In this document: in pieces, positions 52,201-62,300 of the stretch
Layout of the letters: every line of letters starts with the position of its first letter
Numbering within the stretch: position 1 is the first letter of the stretch
NCBI GenBank assembly: GCA_023910675.1
Contig: JAAVWC010000001.1
Location: 620,001-684,000, forward strand
Length of the DNA stretch: 64,000 bases
Reading direction: 5' to 3'
From: Gemmatimonas sp.
GTDB lineage: Bacteria; Gemmatimonadota; Gemmatimonadetes; Gemmatimonadales; Gemmatimonadaceae
Program-made: the position numbers and the translations under genes
Notes under the pieces: model-generated
Seen by the model: only the letters and a program-made list of their open reading frames with translations
Told to the model about the DNA's origin: nothing
The model's database searches: none

Positions 52201-55200
52201 CAGCAGGATCGGGCGATCACCCGACACACCAACCGACCAGAGCAGCGATTGCGAACCGCGGTTGCGTGCGCGTTCATCGGCGGGCGCACCAAGGGCACGA
52301 TCTGCATACAGCAGATGTCCCGCAACATCCTGAAAGACACTGGCGTCCGTTGGGGCGATGTTGAGCTCGCGCAATTCCACCTGCGCCGTGGTCCACGCCA
52401 GATCGAGTGCACGCTGCGCCGCATTGATATCGTCGTACCGGTCAGCCAATTCGAACGCCCGTTCGCGACTCGCCGCCACCAGCGTGGTGAACGCCACGGT
52501 ACCCGAAGCACCCGGCTCGAGGCGGAGGCGCATACGAATGGCAAAGACCGGATCGAGGACCGCGCCGGTGTGCCCGGCCAAAGGACCGTTGGCTTCGTGG
52601 TCGAGTGCCGCCGGATCGCGCGTCGACCGTCCGCGGCCAATGAAGCGGGCGCGGTCGGTTTCATAGGTCACGGGACCAACGCGCGTGTCATCGGACGCGG
52701 CCACGTGCACGCCCCATATTGGGGCATCCTTCGCCGAACGCGGGCGGCGCGTGGCGACGAGTGCCGAACACCACTCGTGCCACTCGGTTTCGACGAACAG
52801 GTTGCCGAAGGCGGGGTGCGCCCGGTCGGAGTCGGCGGTTGCCAGCACGACTTCGGCATAACTGGTGAGCTCGACCTCGACCACCGCGCTTCCACTGTTC
52901 GTCACCGTGACGCGCCGAACCTCGGCGGCGTCGCCGGGAACCACGGCAATCTCGGTTTGCGTGCTGATCGTACCGTCCATACGTGTGAAAGTCACCCGGT
53001 CGGTGGCAAAGCGCGCCCGATAGCTGTCGGCCGGAGCGCACACCGGCTGGTGTGCCGTGCTCCACAGGCTCCCCGACGCGAGTTCCTTCACGTAGCAGAA
53101 CTGCCCCATGTTGTCGGTCGTCGCGTCGGCGCGCCAACGCGTGACAGCGAGCTGCTCGTGGCGACTGTAGCCGGCACCGCGGTTGTTCACCATCACCGTG
53201 TATGGCAGATGCCCGAGGAGCGCGACGCGGGGCTGCGGCGTGTCGGCGGTATCGAACTCGCGGACCGCAGGGCGCTCAAGCTCCGGTGCCGGCAGCGCCT
53301 CGTCGGCGCCCGTGACCTGGGTGGATTGAAACACCAGTCGGCGTGGGATACGCTCGTGCAACAGCAGCTCCGCGGCGCGCACGACGGGATCGGCATGAAA
53401 GCGATGCTGCCAGACATTCGACTCGAGCACGTTCGTGAACGCCACGAGACTCATGCCAATATGATGCGCCATGTAGTTGCGCACGACGGCAAAGCGTGCG
53501 TTGGGGTCAGGACGGGTGTAGTCGAGGGCATCGTAGAATCCGTATGGCCCCAACGCACCGCGTGCTTCGAGCACGGCAAGATTGTCCAGCGCAGCGCCGG
53601 CGTTGACCATCGCGGCCAGCGCCGTCGCATACGGGGCAATGACCAAGTCGCGACCAAGTCCGCGCTTGAGCGCGAGGTCGGGAACACCAAAGGCGCGATA
53701 CTGATAGGTAAGCTGACGGTCGCGCAGGTTATATGCGCTTTCGCTCAATCCCCATGGCACGTCGCGTTCTTCGCCATACCGCACCTGTCGCCGTACGGCT
53801 CCCCCATACGTCTGATCGAGCACCGTCTGTGGAAAGGTGCGCATGACCAGCGCCGGCATGAGATACTCGAACATGCTGCCGCTCCACGACACCAGCGCGG
53901 TCTCCCCCTCGGTGCGTGAGAGAGTCCGGCCGAGGCGGAACCAATGCTCGACAGGAACCTGGTTGCGCGCAATCGCGACGAACGACGTGAGACGTGCCTC
54001 CGACGCGAGCAAGTCGTACGATGATTCATCGAGCGTCTGCCCCCCTTCCTGGTAGCCGATCGAGAACAGCTCCTGGTCTTCATCGAAGAGAAAGCGGAAG
54101 TCCATCGCCTGTTCGAAATGATGCGACTGCTCCGCCAGCGCCCAGAGTCGCGCAGTAAGCTCGGGGGGATGCTCACGCTGCTCGGCCAACGAGAGCAGCG
54201 CCTGCCGGAGCGCCATGAGATGGCCCGCAAGGTTACCGCTGTCGACCGTCGAGACGTACGCCGGCTGCAGCACGTGCAAGTCCGTCAGATCGTACCAGTT
54301 GTAGAAGTGCCCGCGATAGCGACGCAGCTCGCCCATGGTAGTGAAGGCCCGCTCGAGCCGGTCCACCATGCGTTCGATCGGGATGAACGTAAGGTCGTAA
54401 GCGCTGACGGTGGAGAGCAGTTGCAAGCCGATGTTGGTGGGCGAGGTGCGCATGGCCACGATCGGCACGGGATCTTCCTGAAAGTTGTCGGGAGCCAGCC
54501 AGTGCGTCTCTTCACTGACGAAGCGCTCGAAGAATTGCCAGTGCGTACGCGCGTAGCGCAGGGCATCGACGCGACGGCGCGACGGCAGCCGACGCCGGCG
54601 ACGATCGTTGGGCACGCTGAGTGTTGAGGCGAGCAGCGGAGAAACCAGCCACAGTATCGACAGCGGCACGACGGAGAGCGCCAGCAGCCACGGGTGTGGA
54701 GTACCGTGGTCGAGCAGACGAACCGCGACGGTCGTGAACCCGACGACCGCGAAGAGCACGGCCATGCGCATTGTGCGCCACGCCGTGCTCCGCGATGGAC
54801 CGATTGCGCGCTCTGCGTGCGACGCGGTTTGCCATTGCAACAGCAACTTGCGCGAGACGAGCATACGCCACAGGGTACGCGCAATGGCGTCGACGGCGAT
54901 GGATGCCTGATGCGGCAGGAATGCGAGCGCGAGGAACACCTGACGGGCGCTGGTGCCGGCGTCCTGCACGATGGCGCCGTAGTAGGCGCGCCAGGATTTA
55001 TCAAAGGGCGGGCGCACCACGGCGAGCAGCAGCGCGATGATCCAGGGCGCCGCCACCGCCAGGACCGCGAGCACCGTCCATCGCCACGGTGATCCGGCCA
55101 GCCCCGTCCATCCGGCGAGAAAGAAGAGCAGCTGCGATGGTTCCACCACACTGCGGCGGAGGTTGTCGATGATCTTCCACCGTGAGAGCATCGACAGACG

Positions 55201-57654
55201 ATTGCGTTCGGTGCCCGATGGACCCGGGACACGACCAGTCGTCCAGCGCAACAACTGCCAATCCCCGCGAATCCAGCGGTGCTTGCGTTTGGCGTGCGCG
55301 AGATAGGTGGTGGGATAGTCGTCGTACACCTCGATATCCGCGGCGAGCGCTGCCCGCGCGTAGCTGCCTTCAATGAGGTCGTGCGACAGCAGCGCATTCT
55401 CGGGAAAACGACCACTGGTTGCCTGCTCGAAGGCATCGATGTCGTAAATGCCTTTGCCGGTGAAGCTGCCTTCGCCGAACAGATCCTGATACACGTCGGA
55501 GACCGCCGTGGTGTAGGGATCGACCCCCGGGTGGCCGGAGTGAATGGCGGCGAAGCGCGAACGATACGCACTGGGGAGCGATACGCCGACGCGCGGCTGT
55601 AGAATGGCATAGCCACGCACCACGCGCGCGTGTTCTTCATCGTACACCGCGCGGTTGAGCGGATGCGCGATGGCACCCACCAGGAGCGGGGCGGCCGCAG
55701 GGGGCAGTATCGTGTCGGCATCGAGGGTGATGGCGTAGCGAATCTGCCGGATGGCGGAGACATCGCCGACCATGGTGGTAAAGGCGTCTTGCGCCCCACC
55801 CCGCACAAAGTGATTGAACTGGGCGAGCTTTCCGCGCTTGCGCTCCCAGCCCATCCACACCCCTTCTTGCGGGTTCCACTGTCGTGACCGATGAAACAGA
55901 TAGAACTCGTCGCTGCGCCCCTGTGCATACTGCGCATTGAGGGCCTTGATGCCGTCCACGGCGGCCGCGACGATGGCGTCGTCACCCGGTTGCGTTTGCG
56001 CGTCGGCATCAGTGAAGTCGCTGAGCAGTGCGAAATGAAGGTGCGCTTCGCGGTTCGCGAGGAACTGGACCTCAATGGTCTCGAGCGCCTCCTGCACCTC
56101 CTCCACGCTGCCAAAGAGCGTGGGTACGACGACCGCCGTGCGGAACTCGGGGGGGATCCCTTCCGGTCCCGTCAGGTCGAGCTTGGGCAGCGTCCGCGGT
56201 GGCAGTAGTGCCATTACGAGCTGATTCACGAGGCTCACCGCAATGTCACTGGCGGGAATGCACGTGACCAGCAGCAACACGATGATCAGCGGCCAGTGCG
56301 TCCACGAGACGGCGCCGGCGAGCATCACGGCCGCGACAACCGCGAGCACGGTGGCCGGCACGATACCGCCGATATACACGAGGTTCGGGTGATGCAACAC
56401 CCACGTACGGACCGATTCGTCGAACGTCGCCTCGTAGTCGACCAGCGCACGCAGCGCTGGCAGCCCGTCGTCGACGAGATAGTACCCCACATGCTGCTGC
56501 GCCGGCCCTTCGTGACGTGCGGCGGCGTCGATGGCCAGCTGCACCGCTGCCAGCGCCACCTCCCGTTCAGTGCGGTGACTGCGTCGGGCCAGCTGTTCGA
56601 CGACATGGCGGTAGGCATCGCGGGTGACGAACGTCATGCGCGCATACACGCCACCCGGATCCTGGCGTAGGGCCGCCTCCAGTTCGCTCTGCCCCTCGAC
56701 GAAGGTCTTCCAATCGAGCCGCGCGATCGCCCGCAAGCTGGTGATGCTGTTCGAGGTCATCACCTGCGTGAGCGCGAGACGTTCGTTCGATCGCGTCGCG
56801 GCGTCATCAGGGTTGACGCCCACTTCCGACATCCAGGGCTCGAGCCACGCCAGCGTGGTCAGTGTCTCGTCTCCCTGCCGGACCTGCCGCAGGAATCGCG
56901 AAAGGAACACCGGCGTCAGCGGCGGCCGCGCAGCGAGAAAGTCGTTGAGGGCGGCGGGCATCGCCACGCCGCTCCCTTCCCCGCCCTGCGTAATGCGCGC
57001 GGCCCACTGATCGGCGAGTTCGATTTCGTCGAGCCGCTGCACGGTGCGCAAGGCCATGCGCCGCAGGTTTTCGATCAACGCCAGACGCAGCATCGCAGGC
57101 AGTGCCCACAACTCACCGATACGGAGTGGCTGCACCTCCTGAAAGGCGGCGACGAACAGATCAGCATTACTGCGATCGACGTGCCCCTCGCTGTGCCCGA
57201 TCAGCGTCGTCGCGATCTCGTAGACACGCGGGTACCCGGCGAGGTGCCCGCTCGCGAGTTCGGGCAGTTCGCGATAGTACGTGCGTGGAAGCGACTCGCG
57301 AACCTCACGCACATGCTCTTCGACCACATGCGCATTGTCGAGCATCCACTCCCCGGCGGGACCGATATCCCCTTGGTTCCCGGCCGACGTGGCGAGGCGG
57401 GACCGCACATTGGCGAGGATGACGGCCGTATCGTCGAGTCGGCTCAGCAACGGCGTACGATCGGCGTCGCCCTGTCCAGTGTCGCTCAACCGCTGCGCCC
57501 GTGCAATCTCCCGCGCGCGGTCGGCGAGGCGGTCCGCTCCCAACAGCTCGCCGCGAATGGGACCGGTCAGCAGGTCGTCCGAGGCATTTGCCCTCGGAGA
57601 AGTCAGCGCGCGCACTTTGCGGCGTATCAGGTCGGGCCATGAGGTGATATGCAC
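49204..57654 (-). CDS. Cyclic beta-1,2-glucan synthase (GT84-GH94 fusion)
   Basis: The product is about 2816 residues in one uninterrupted frame. It joins a long N-terminal region (containing GPIRGELLGADRLADRA), membrane helices, a GT84 glycosyltransferase with LDADTILPP (about residue 646) and KRKHRWIRGDWQLLRW (about 790), and further helices. A glycoamylase-like domain follows (FEYLMPALVMRTFPQTVLDQTY, about 1265), then two beta-sandwich/GH94 units ending in a phosphorylase domain with catalytic GIGDWNDGMSRVG (about 2486). The enzyme initiates, elongates, trims and cyclises beta-1,2-glucan at the inner membrane for the periplasm. Start GTG 57654 is a best guess. A basic, Ser/Arg-rich linker lies near residue 1970. 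No glucan exporter gene is adjacent. Confidence 0.94.
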   Translation of the reverse strand: MHITSWPDLIRRKVRALTSPRANASDDLLTGPIRGELLGADRLADRAREIARAQRLSDTGQGDADRTPLLSRLDDTAVILANVRSRLATSAGNQGDIGPAGEWMLDNAHVVEEHVREVRESLPRTYYRELPELASGHLAGYPRVYEIATTLIGHSEGHVDRSNADLFVAAFQEVQPLRIGELWALPAMLRLALIENLRRMALRTVQRLDEIELADQWAARITQGGEGSGVAMPAALNDFLAARPPLTPVFLSRFLRQVRQGDETLTTLAWLEPWMSEVGVNPDDAATRSNERLALTQVMTSNSITSLRAIARLDWKTFVEGQSELEAALRQDPGGVYARMTFVTRDAYRHVVEQLARRSHRTEREVALAAVQLAIDAAARHEGPAQQHVGYYLVDDGLPALRALVDYEATFDESVRTWVLHHPNLVYIGGIVPATVLAVVAAVMLAGAVSWTHWPLIIVLLLVTCIPASDIAVSLVNQLVMALLPPRTLPKLDLTGPEGIPPEFRTAVVVPTLFGSVEEVQEALETIEVQFLANREAHLHFALLSDFTDADAQTQPGDDAIVAAAVDGIKALNAQYAQGRSDEFYLFHRSRQWNPQEGVWMGWERKRGKLAQFNHFVRGGAQDAFTTMVGDVSAIRQIRYAITLDADTILPPAAAPLLVGAIAHPLNRAVYDEEHARVVRGYAILQPRVGVSLPSAYRSRFAAIHSGHPGVDPYTTAVSDVYQDLFGEGSFTGKGIYDIDAFEQATSGRFPENALLSHDLIEGSYARAALAADIEVYDDYPTTYLAHAKRKHRWIRGDWQLLRWTTGRVPGPSGTERNRLSMLSRWKIIDNLRRSVVEPSQLLFFLAGWTGLAGSPWRWTVLAVLAVAAPWIIALLLAVVRPPFDKSWRAYYGAIVQDAGTSARQVFLALAFLPHQASIAVDAIARTLWRMLVSRKLLLQWQTASHAERAIGPSRSTAWRTMRMAVLFAVVGFTTVAVRLLDHGTPHPWLLALSVVPLSILWLVSPLLASTLSVPNDRRRRRLPSRRRVDALRYARTHWQFFERFVSEETHWLAPDNFQEDPVPIVAMRTSPTNIGLQLLSTVSAYDLTFIPIERMVDRLERAFTTMGELRRYRGHFYNWYDLTDLHVLQPAYVSTVDSGNLAGHLMALRQALLSLAEQREHPPELTARLWALAEQSHHFEQAMDFRFLFDEDQELFSIGYQEGGQTLDESSYDLLASEARLTSFVAIARNQVPVEHWFRLGRTLSRTEGETALVSWSGSMFEYLMPALVMRTFPQTVLDQTYGGAVRRQVRYGEERDVPWGLSESAYNLRDRQLTYQYRAFGVPDLALKRGLGRDLVIAPYATALAAMVNAGAALDNLAVLEARGALGPYGFYDALDYTRPDPNARFAVVRNYMAHHIGMSLVAFTNVLESNVWQHRFHADPVVRAAELLLHERIPRRLVFQSTQVTGADEALPAPELERPAVREFDTADTPQPRVALLGHLPYTVMVNNRGAGYSRHEQLAVTRWRADATTDNMGQFCYVKELASGSLWSTAHQPVCAPADSYRARFATDRVTFTRMDGTISTQTEIAVVPGDAAEVRRVTVTNSGSAVVEVELTSYAEVVLATADSDRAHPAFGNLFVETEWHEWCSALVATRRPRSAKDAPIWGVHVAASDDTRVGPVTYETDRARFIGRGRSTRDPAALDHEANGPLAGHTGAVLDPVFAIRMRLRLEPGASGTVAFTTLVAASRERAFELADRYDDINAAQRALDLAWTTAQVELRELNIAPTDASVFQDVAGHLLYADRALGAPADERARNRGSQSLLWSVGVSGDRPILLAIVNSLDGLGTLRQLLSAHRYWRRRGLQIDLVVLNTQPASYQQDQHDRIMAAVLASTEGLVLDQPGGVFVLRVSIMPANVLLMLRATARVHVLCDGRTLGRAVERLTEDDVESDADLKGRFRGTTRTPGRSTPPVVRAIKRLTSRLLDSDGAPNRSGAPQAPDATRQSTASRGTSRQSRVMREDAVGAPLRLDNGLGGLTDADDYEIRLQGDVLPPAPWSNVIANARGGCVVTEQGGGFSWAGNSYFFRLTPWHNDPVSDPVGDVLYIRDDDTGDLWTATPAPIRHESTYSVRHGAGRSTFSHEHDGIASMLSVGVAPVDPVKLSLLRLTNTESRPRRLTVTAYVEWTLGVARESTRQHVHTSYVEAQRAIVARNAFNEDFASQLAFCTLSEPLTAHTADRREFLGRNGTTAAPVGLRRTTVLSGRTGAGVDPCAVLQCTIELAPFATRELCVALGAGDSAEDVEQLIDRYGHVPGARAAMEESTGAWQERLSVVRVHTPVPALDAMVNRWALYQSLACRMWARSALYQSSGAYGFRDQLQDCMAFVYAEPGIARAHILTAAARQFVEGDVQHWWHPQSGRGVRTRFSDDLAWLPFVVDHYIRVTGDDTVLDEYVPFLAMRILEPHEHELYDLPKVTDEHGSVYEHCLRALRRACTVGVHGLPLIGIGDWNDGMSRVGIEGRGESVWLAWFLVRTLRQFAPYLEARGDHADAAHFRSQADAYAAAVERHGWDGAWYRRAYYDDGLPMGSSQSDDCQIDAIAQSWSVISEAGDPARQAAALAAVDARLVRHDARLLMLLTPPFDNGSHDPGYIKGYLPGVRENGAQYTHAALWSVLALAMRGEGDRAFALFDMLNPLTHTTTPDDVATYKVEPYVIAADVYTAEGQLGRGGWTWYTGSASWFYRVALESILGVTKRGDVLTITPCVPSGWPGYRIDYRVGAALYEIDVQLRPADSTRTDTTVMIDGRLRQDATIPLRDDGAVHHVVVLAPASTPPKAMS

Positions 57655-57763
57655 AGGAGCATAGCACGGCAAGTTTATGGCCGTGCTCGCAACGGTCTGA
57701 GCCTGCCGCGACGTGCCCTCGCGTACGGCTGTCAAGGTCGGGGCAGCGCAGTAACTTGTGGGT

Positions 57764-58453
57764 ATGCCCACGACGAACACTCACGCGCTCATTTTCTCGC
57801 TCATCATTTCGCCCATCTTCTGCTCCGCCTGCGGCATGGATGCCACCGAGGAGCGGCAACTTGGCGCTGAGGCCGCCGCCGAAGTGGAGCGGCGCGTGCA
57901 GGTCGTGCGTGACGCCGAAGGCGAACAAGCCCTCGCCACCATCGGCAATGCCCTTGTACAGGCGGGCGGCGCAGTTGCCTACCCGTACACCTTCCGTATC
58001 GTGCGCGACTCCACCGTTAACGCGTTCGCGCTCCCGGGAGGCTTCGTGTACGTGCAAACCGGACTCTTGCGCAACGCGCGCGACGTCTCAGAGCTGGCTG
58101 GCGTCCTCGGCCACGAGGTCGCGCACGCACGCCTTTTACACGGGGCGCAGCAGGCGCAGAAGCAGAAGGGACTCTCCGCCGCCATTACCGTGGTCTGCCT
58201 CTTTTCAGGGCTCTGCGATTCGGGATTATCACAGGTGGCCATCAACGTGGGCGCGAATGTCCTCACCGCCAAGTTCAGCCGTACCGATGAACTCGAGGCC
58301 GATTCCGCGGGCATCGTGTACACCACCAACGCCGAGCGGCTTATCGGAGCCACCGCACCACGCGGGGTGCCCGCCGAGCTCACGGCGGCCTTCGCCGTGC
58401 TTCGTGCGCGGTATGGAGCCGGTGACGCGTCTGACCGTCCAGCCTTTGATTAA
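57764..58453 (+). CDS. M48-family metallopeptidase lipoprotein
   Basis: The 229-residue exported lipoprotein (lipobox ending IFCSAC) has the zinc motif HEVAH in LGHEVAHARLLHG, the preceding NAFALPGGFVYVQTGLL, and the third ligand region DELEADSAGIVYTTNA. This matches the BepA/YggG (M48) type that degrades or sorts outer-membrane proteins. The start is ATG 57764 (GTG 57758 is also possible). The C-terminal part after VYTTNA is short and not convincing, and the protein ends at 58453, next to a GNAT remnant. So the 3' end may be truncated. It is divergent from the cyclic glucan synthase gene. Confidence 0.85.
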   Translation: MPTTNTHALIFSLIISPIFCSACGMDATEERQLGAEAAAEVERRVQVVRDAEGEQALATIGNALVQAGGAVAYPYTFRIVRDSTVNAFALPGGFVYVQTGLLRNARDVSELAGVLGHEVAHARLLHGAQQAQKQKGLSAAITVVCLFSGLCDSGLSQVAINVGANVLTAKFSRTDELEADSAGIVYTTNAERLIGATAPRGVPAELTAAFAVLRARYGAGDASDRPAFD

Positions 58454-58474
58454 CATGACTGCGTCACGCACCGC

Positions 58475-58829
58475 CTGGCTGGTCCAACCGGTACGTGGTA
58501 GGTCACGCCGAGGTCGGCACAGGCACCCTGGCCGGCAACATCGGCTTCAAGGGCGGTCCGTCTGACGACGGGACCGTCGAAATTGGCGACAGTGTACTCA
58601 AGGTGCATCAACGCTGCGGCTATGCCTCAGAGGCGGTGAACGCGATCTCGGCCTTCACCTTTTCTCACCCAACGATCACGCGCGTAACCGCTCGTACCCT
58701 GCCGAAGCTGACGCCGTCCATTGCAGTACTCACAAAAACAGCTTTCGAGTGCTCGGCACCGGTACCGAAGGACCCGAACCGATTCTGTTGGAACGCGCGC
58801 ACCCAATGCATGGGCACGCCGTTAGATGA
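58475..58829 (+). pseudogene. GNAT acetyltransferase remnant
   Basis: The frame reads YVVGHAEVGTGTLAGNIGFKGGPS, then VLKVHQRCGYASEAVNAISAF and VTARTLPKLTPSIAVLTKTAFE, the second half of a Gcn5-related acetyltransferase with its acetyl-CoA loop. Near 58750 sense moves to another frame (VLGTGTEGPEPILLERAHP to TGA 58827). No N-terminal half or start codon is visible, and the upstream M48 gene ends right beside it. It is a 5'-truncated and frameshifted gene. Confidence 0.8.
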
Positions 58830-58873
58830 CCCACGACGTTGCGCTGAGGAGCATTGCAGCGGGCTCGCCCCGA

Positions 58874-59347
58874 CTATGACGGGCGCGGCATCGATTCCAT
58901 CGCCCGCGCCAGTTCGGTCTCGTCGGTGCTCGCCAGCACGACACCGCCGCCGCGCGCCAGCACTTCGCCAGCACGCGTCTTGCTGGCGGCATCGACCAAC
59001 GCGACGAGCATTGAGGAATTGGTAGTAAGCCCCTCACCCATCTGCGTGAGCAGCGCATCCGGGAAGCCAAGGTCGAGGAAGTAGGCCGCCAAGGCCCCGC
59101 CTGCCGCGAGCGTAATAGTGCCCACGCCTGGCAGAATGAGCCCCGCCAACGCGCCAACAAGTGCGCTCTTGCCGACTCCCCAGTCCTGCGACTCGGTGAA
59201 CGTCACCTCGCCACTGCCGTCGCGCGTAATGACGGCCACATTGCCGAGTCCGATTGACGCGGACTTGAGCTGCGCCACGCCGCTCTCGGCGCCGCCCGGC
59301 ATGTTGAAGCTGGCAATCAGAATATGACGGGGCTTCACATCGGACAT
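58874..59347 (-). CDS. DUF1269-family protein
   Basis: The 157-residue protein begins RHILIASFNMPGGAESGVAQL and includes a glycine-rich hydrophobic centre (LVGALAGLILPGVGTITLAAGGALAAYFLDLG). This pattern is typical of DUF1269 proteins and could be a glycine-zipper membrane segment. The C-terminal ARGGGVVLASTDETELARAM is another family landmark. ATG 59347 has GGAG 6 bp upstream. Function unknown. Confidence 0.85.
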   Translation of the reverse strand: MSDVKPRHILIASFNMPGGAESGVAQLKSASIGLGNVAVITRDGSGEVTFTESQDWGVGKSALVGALAGLILPGVGTITLAAGGALAAYFLDLGFPDALLTQMGEGLTTNSSMLVALVDAASKTRAGEVLARGGGVVLASTDETELARAMESMPRPS

Positions 59348-59391
59348 GGTATCTCCGGGAAAGGGTTCAGCGTTATACACCAGTCGAGGGA

Positions 59392-62300
59392 TTATGGCTG
59401 CGGCACCGGCGCCAATCCGGCCTGCGCGGCCACCGCATTGAGCCGCGACAGCATGGGCCCCAGCAGTGCGTCGGCCTGCGCGCGCACCGTCGCCCACTGC
59501 GCTGCCAACTCGCGCACCCGCGCGAATCGCGCGGCATTGGGCCGCCCCTCCGCAGAGCCGCTACCGTAGCCGCCGTCACCCACCAGCGTGCCGTACAGCG
59601 TCTGGTATTGCACGGCGATCCCCGCTGGCACCACGGGGCCCGTGGCACTGGCCGGCCCACTCGCGCGCTCTATGGCATCGACCTCGCGCACGACACTGTC
59701 GGCCAGCCCGATGACCGCCGTGACATTACCCGCACGACCTTTGAGTTGCTGTGCGCCGACGCGTACGGCGCGCAAGGCATCGAGCGTGGCCGTCAGCGCA
59801 CTGATGCTGTCGCGCACCGCCACCGAGAGCGTGTACTGCGCATCGTAATCGGCCTGCGTGTGGCCAGCGGTGGCGTTGGGGATAATGAGGAGCGGTCGTT
59901 CTGCCACCACACCACTCGCGCTCAACCGCACGCTGTACCGACCCGGCGGCATCTTCACACCGCGTCCGCCTGCGCCGAGTGGGTCGCGCGCTGAACGTGG
60001 ACCGGCACCGCGCACGTCCCACACCACACGATGCGCGCCCGCCGTCGCTGGCGCACGCTGCGACATGGGGAGCGTACTGTCGGCGCGCCACGCACGCACC
60101 ACGCGCCCGGCCGCATCCCGGACTTCCAGCACCAGCCCGGGCTGCGCCTGCGTCAGCGTGTACTGCAGGTGCGCACCAAACGGACGATCATCGGGCAACA
60201 CCAAGTCCACTTCCTGCAGCGCCACGCCAATCGTGCCACGCTCCGCCGGTCGCGGCGTGAACAGGCGCACGGTGCGCGTGGTGGTATCGGCCGCGAGCTC
60301 GCGCAGCGGTGTCAAATCATCGAGCACCCAGAACGAGCGTCCCTGTGTGGCAATCACGAGATCACCACGATGCACCTTGAGATCGGTAATGGGGGAGCTG
60401 GGCAGCCGCCCTTGCATGGGCTGCCACGACACACCGTCGTTGAGCGAGACATAGAGCCCGAACTCGGTGCCGGCATACAACAGACCCTTGCGCACCGGAT
60501 CTTCGCGGACCACGCGCACGAAATGCGTTGCCGGCAACCCGTTGGCGCCCGTAGCAAGCGGCGTCCACGTGCGCCCGAAGTCGTTGGTGCGCCAGATATA
60601 CGGCGCAAAATCGTCCATGCGGTACCGGTGTACCGCCACGAACGCGCGTCCGGGGGCATGCGGGGACACGTCAATGCGATTGACCGTCGCAAAGGGCGGC
60701 ATGTTCGGCGGCGTAATGTCGCGCCATGTCGTGCCATGATCGCGCGTGAGGTGCACACGACCATCGTCGGTACCCACCCAGATGGTGCGCGCATCGTGTG
60801 TCGATGGCACGACACTGAAGATCGTCCCGAACACCTCCACGCCGGTGTTGTCGGGCGTGATGGGACCGCCAGCCCAGCGCTGCAGTGTGGTGTCGTTGCG
60901 TGTGAGATCGGGAGAAATGCGTGCCCACGTGTTGCCGGCATCTCGACTGGCGTAGAGATACTGACTCGCATGATACACCGTGCGCGCATCGTGCGGGCTT
61001 ACCACGATGGGTGCCACCCACTGCCACCGGTCGCGCAACACCCGTGGCGCGGCCTGCTGACTCTCGAGCCCCACGCCCACACTCACGCGCGAATCGCGTG
61101 CGACGTCGTAGCGATTGATGTTGCCACCATAGCAGCCACCGAAGACGACGTTCGGTTGGTCGGGGTGTAGCGCTACGGGACCGGTTTCGCACCCCGCCGC
61201 GTAGCCCCACTCCTGCTGTGGGCGCAGGGAATTGCCAAGGCGACGCGACAGGACGCTGATAGCGGAGTTGTCCTGCTGCGAGCCGTACACACGATACGGA
61301 TACTGGTTGTCCACCACGACGTCGTACAGTTCGGCGGTAGGCTGGTTGTACATGGTACTGAATGTACGGCCACCATTGAGAGTGACTACGGTGCCACCAT
61401 CATCGGACAACGCAAAGATCTTGGGATTGACCGGATTGATCCACAAATCATGCGTATCGCCGTGTGGTACCGGGAGCTGCGCGAAGGTGCGGCCGCCATC
61501 GGTGCTGCGCAGCAGCGGCGTATTCAGCACCCACACATTGTCGGCGTTGCTGGGGTCGGCAACGACATGCCCGTAGTAGAAGGGCCGTGAGCGGACGCGC
61601 GCATCATCGGACACGCGCGTCCAGGTGCCGCCGCGATCGTCGCTGCGATACAGGCCACCCTGCGTGGCGTGCTCCACCAGCGCGAACACGCGATCAGGGT
61701 TGGCTGCCGACGTGGTGAGCCCCACCTTGCCCACGATGCCGGTGGGCAGACCTTCGCCAAGCTTGCTCCAGCTGTCGCCGCCATCAGTGCTCTTGTACAC
61801 GCCGCCGGCAGGGCCACCGGAGATCATCGTCCACGGCTTGCGTTCACCACGCCACGCGCCCGCATACAGTTCACGCGGATTCGCGGGGTTGAGGGCCAGC
61901 GACACCACGCCCGTGGAGTCGTCGAGCGCGAGCACATGTTGCCACGTGCTGCCACCGTCGACCGTGCGGAACACGCCGCGTTCGCTGTTCTTGCCGAACG
62001 GGTGCCCCAACGCCGCGACCCACGCCATGTCCGGGTTGGTTGGATGCACGATGAGCTCACCAATCGCGCCCGACTCGCGCAACCCGCGAAACGTCCATGT
62101 GCGTCCGCCGTCGGTCGAGCGCCACACCCCGCGCCCCACCGACGAGTTGCCGCGAATGGACGCCGAGCCCGTCCCGACCCAGATGACATTGGGGTCGCTG
62201 TCTGCCACATCGATGGCACCGATGTTTCCCACGTCGAGGAACCCATCGGTGATGTTGCGCCAATGTGCGCCGGCATCATCGGTCTTCCACACACCACCGC

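Noticed and set aside
58810..58830. GTTAGAT as a possible integron core site at the GNAT remnant
   Set aside because: It encodes the last residues and stop of the acetyltransferase frame, and no matching inverted box is present.
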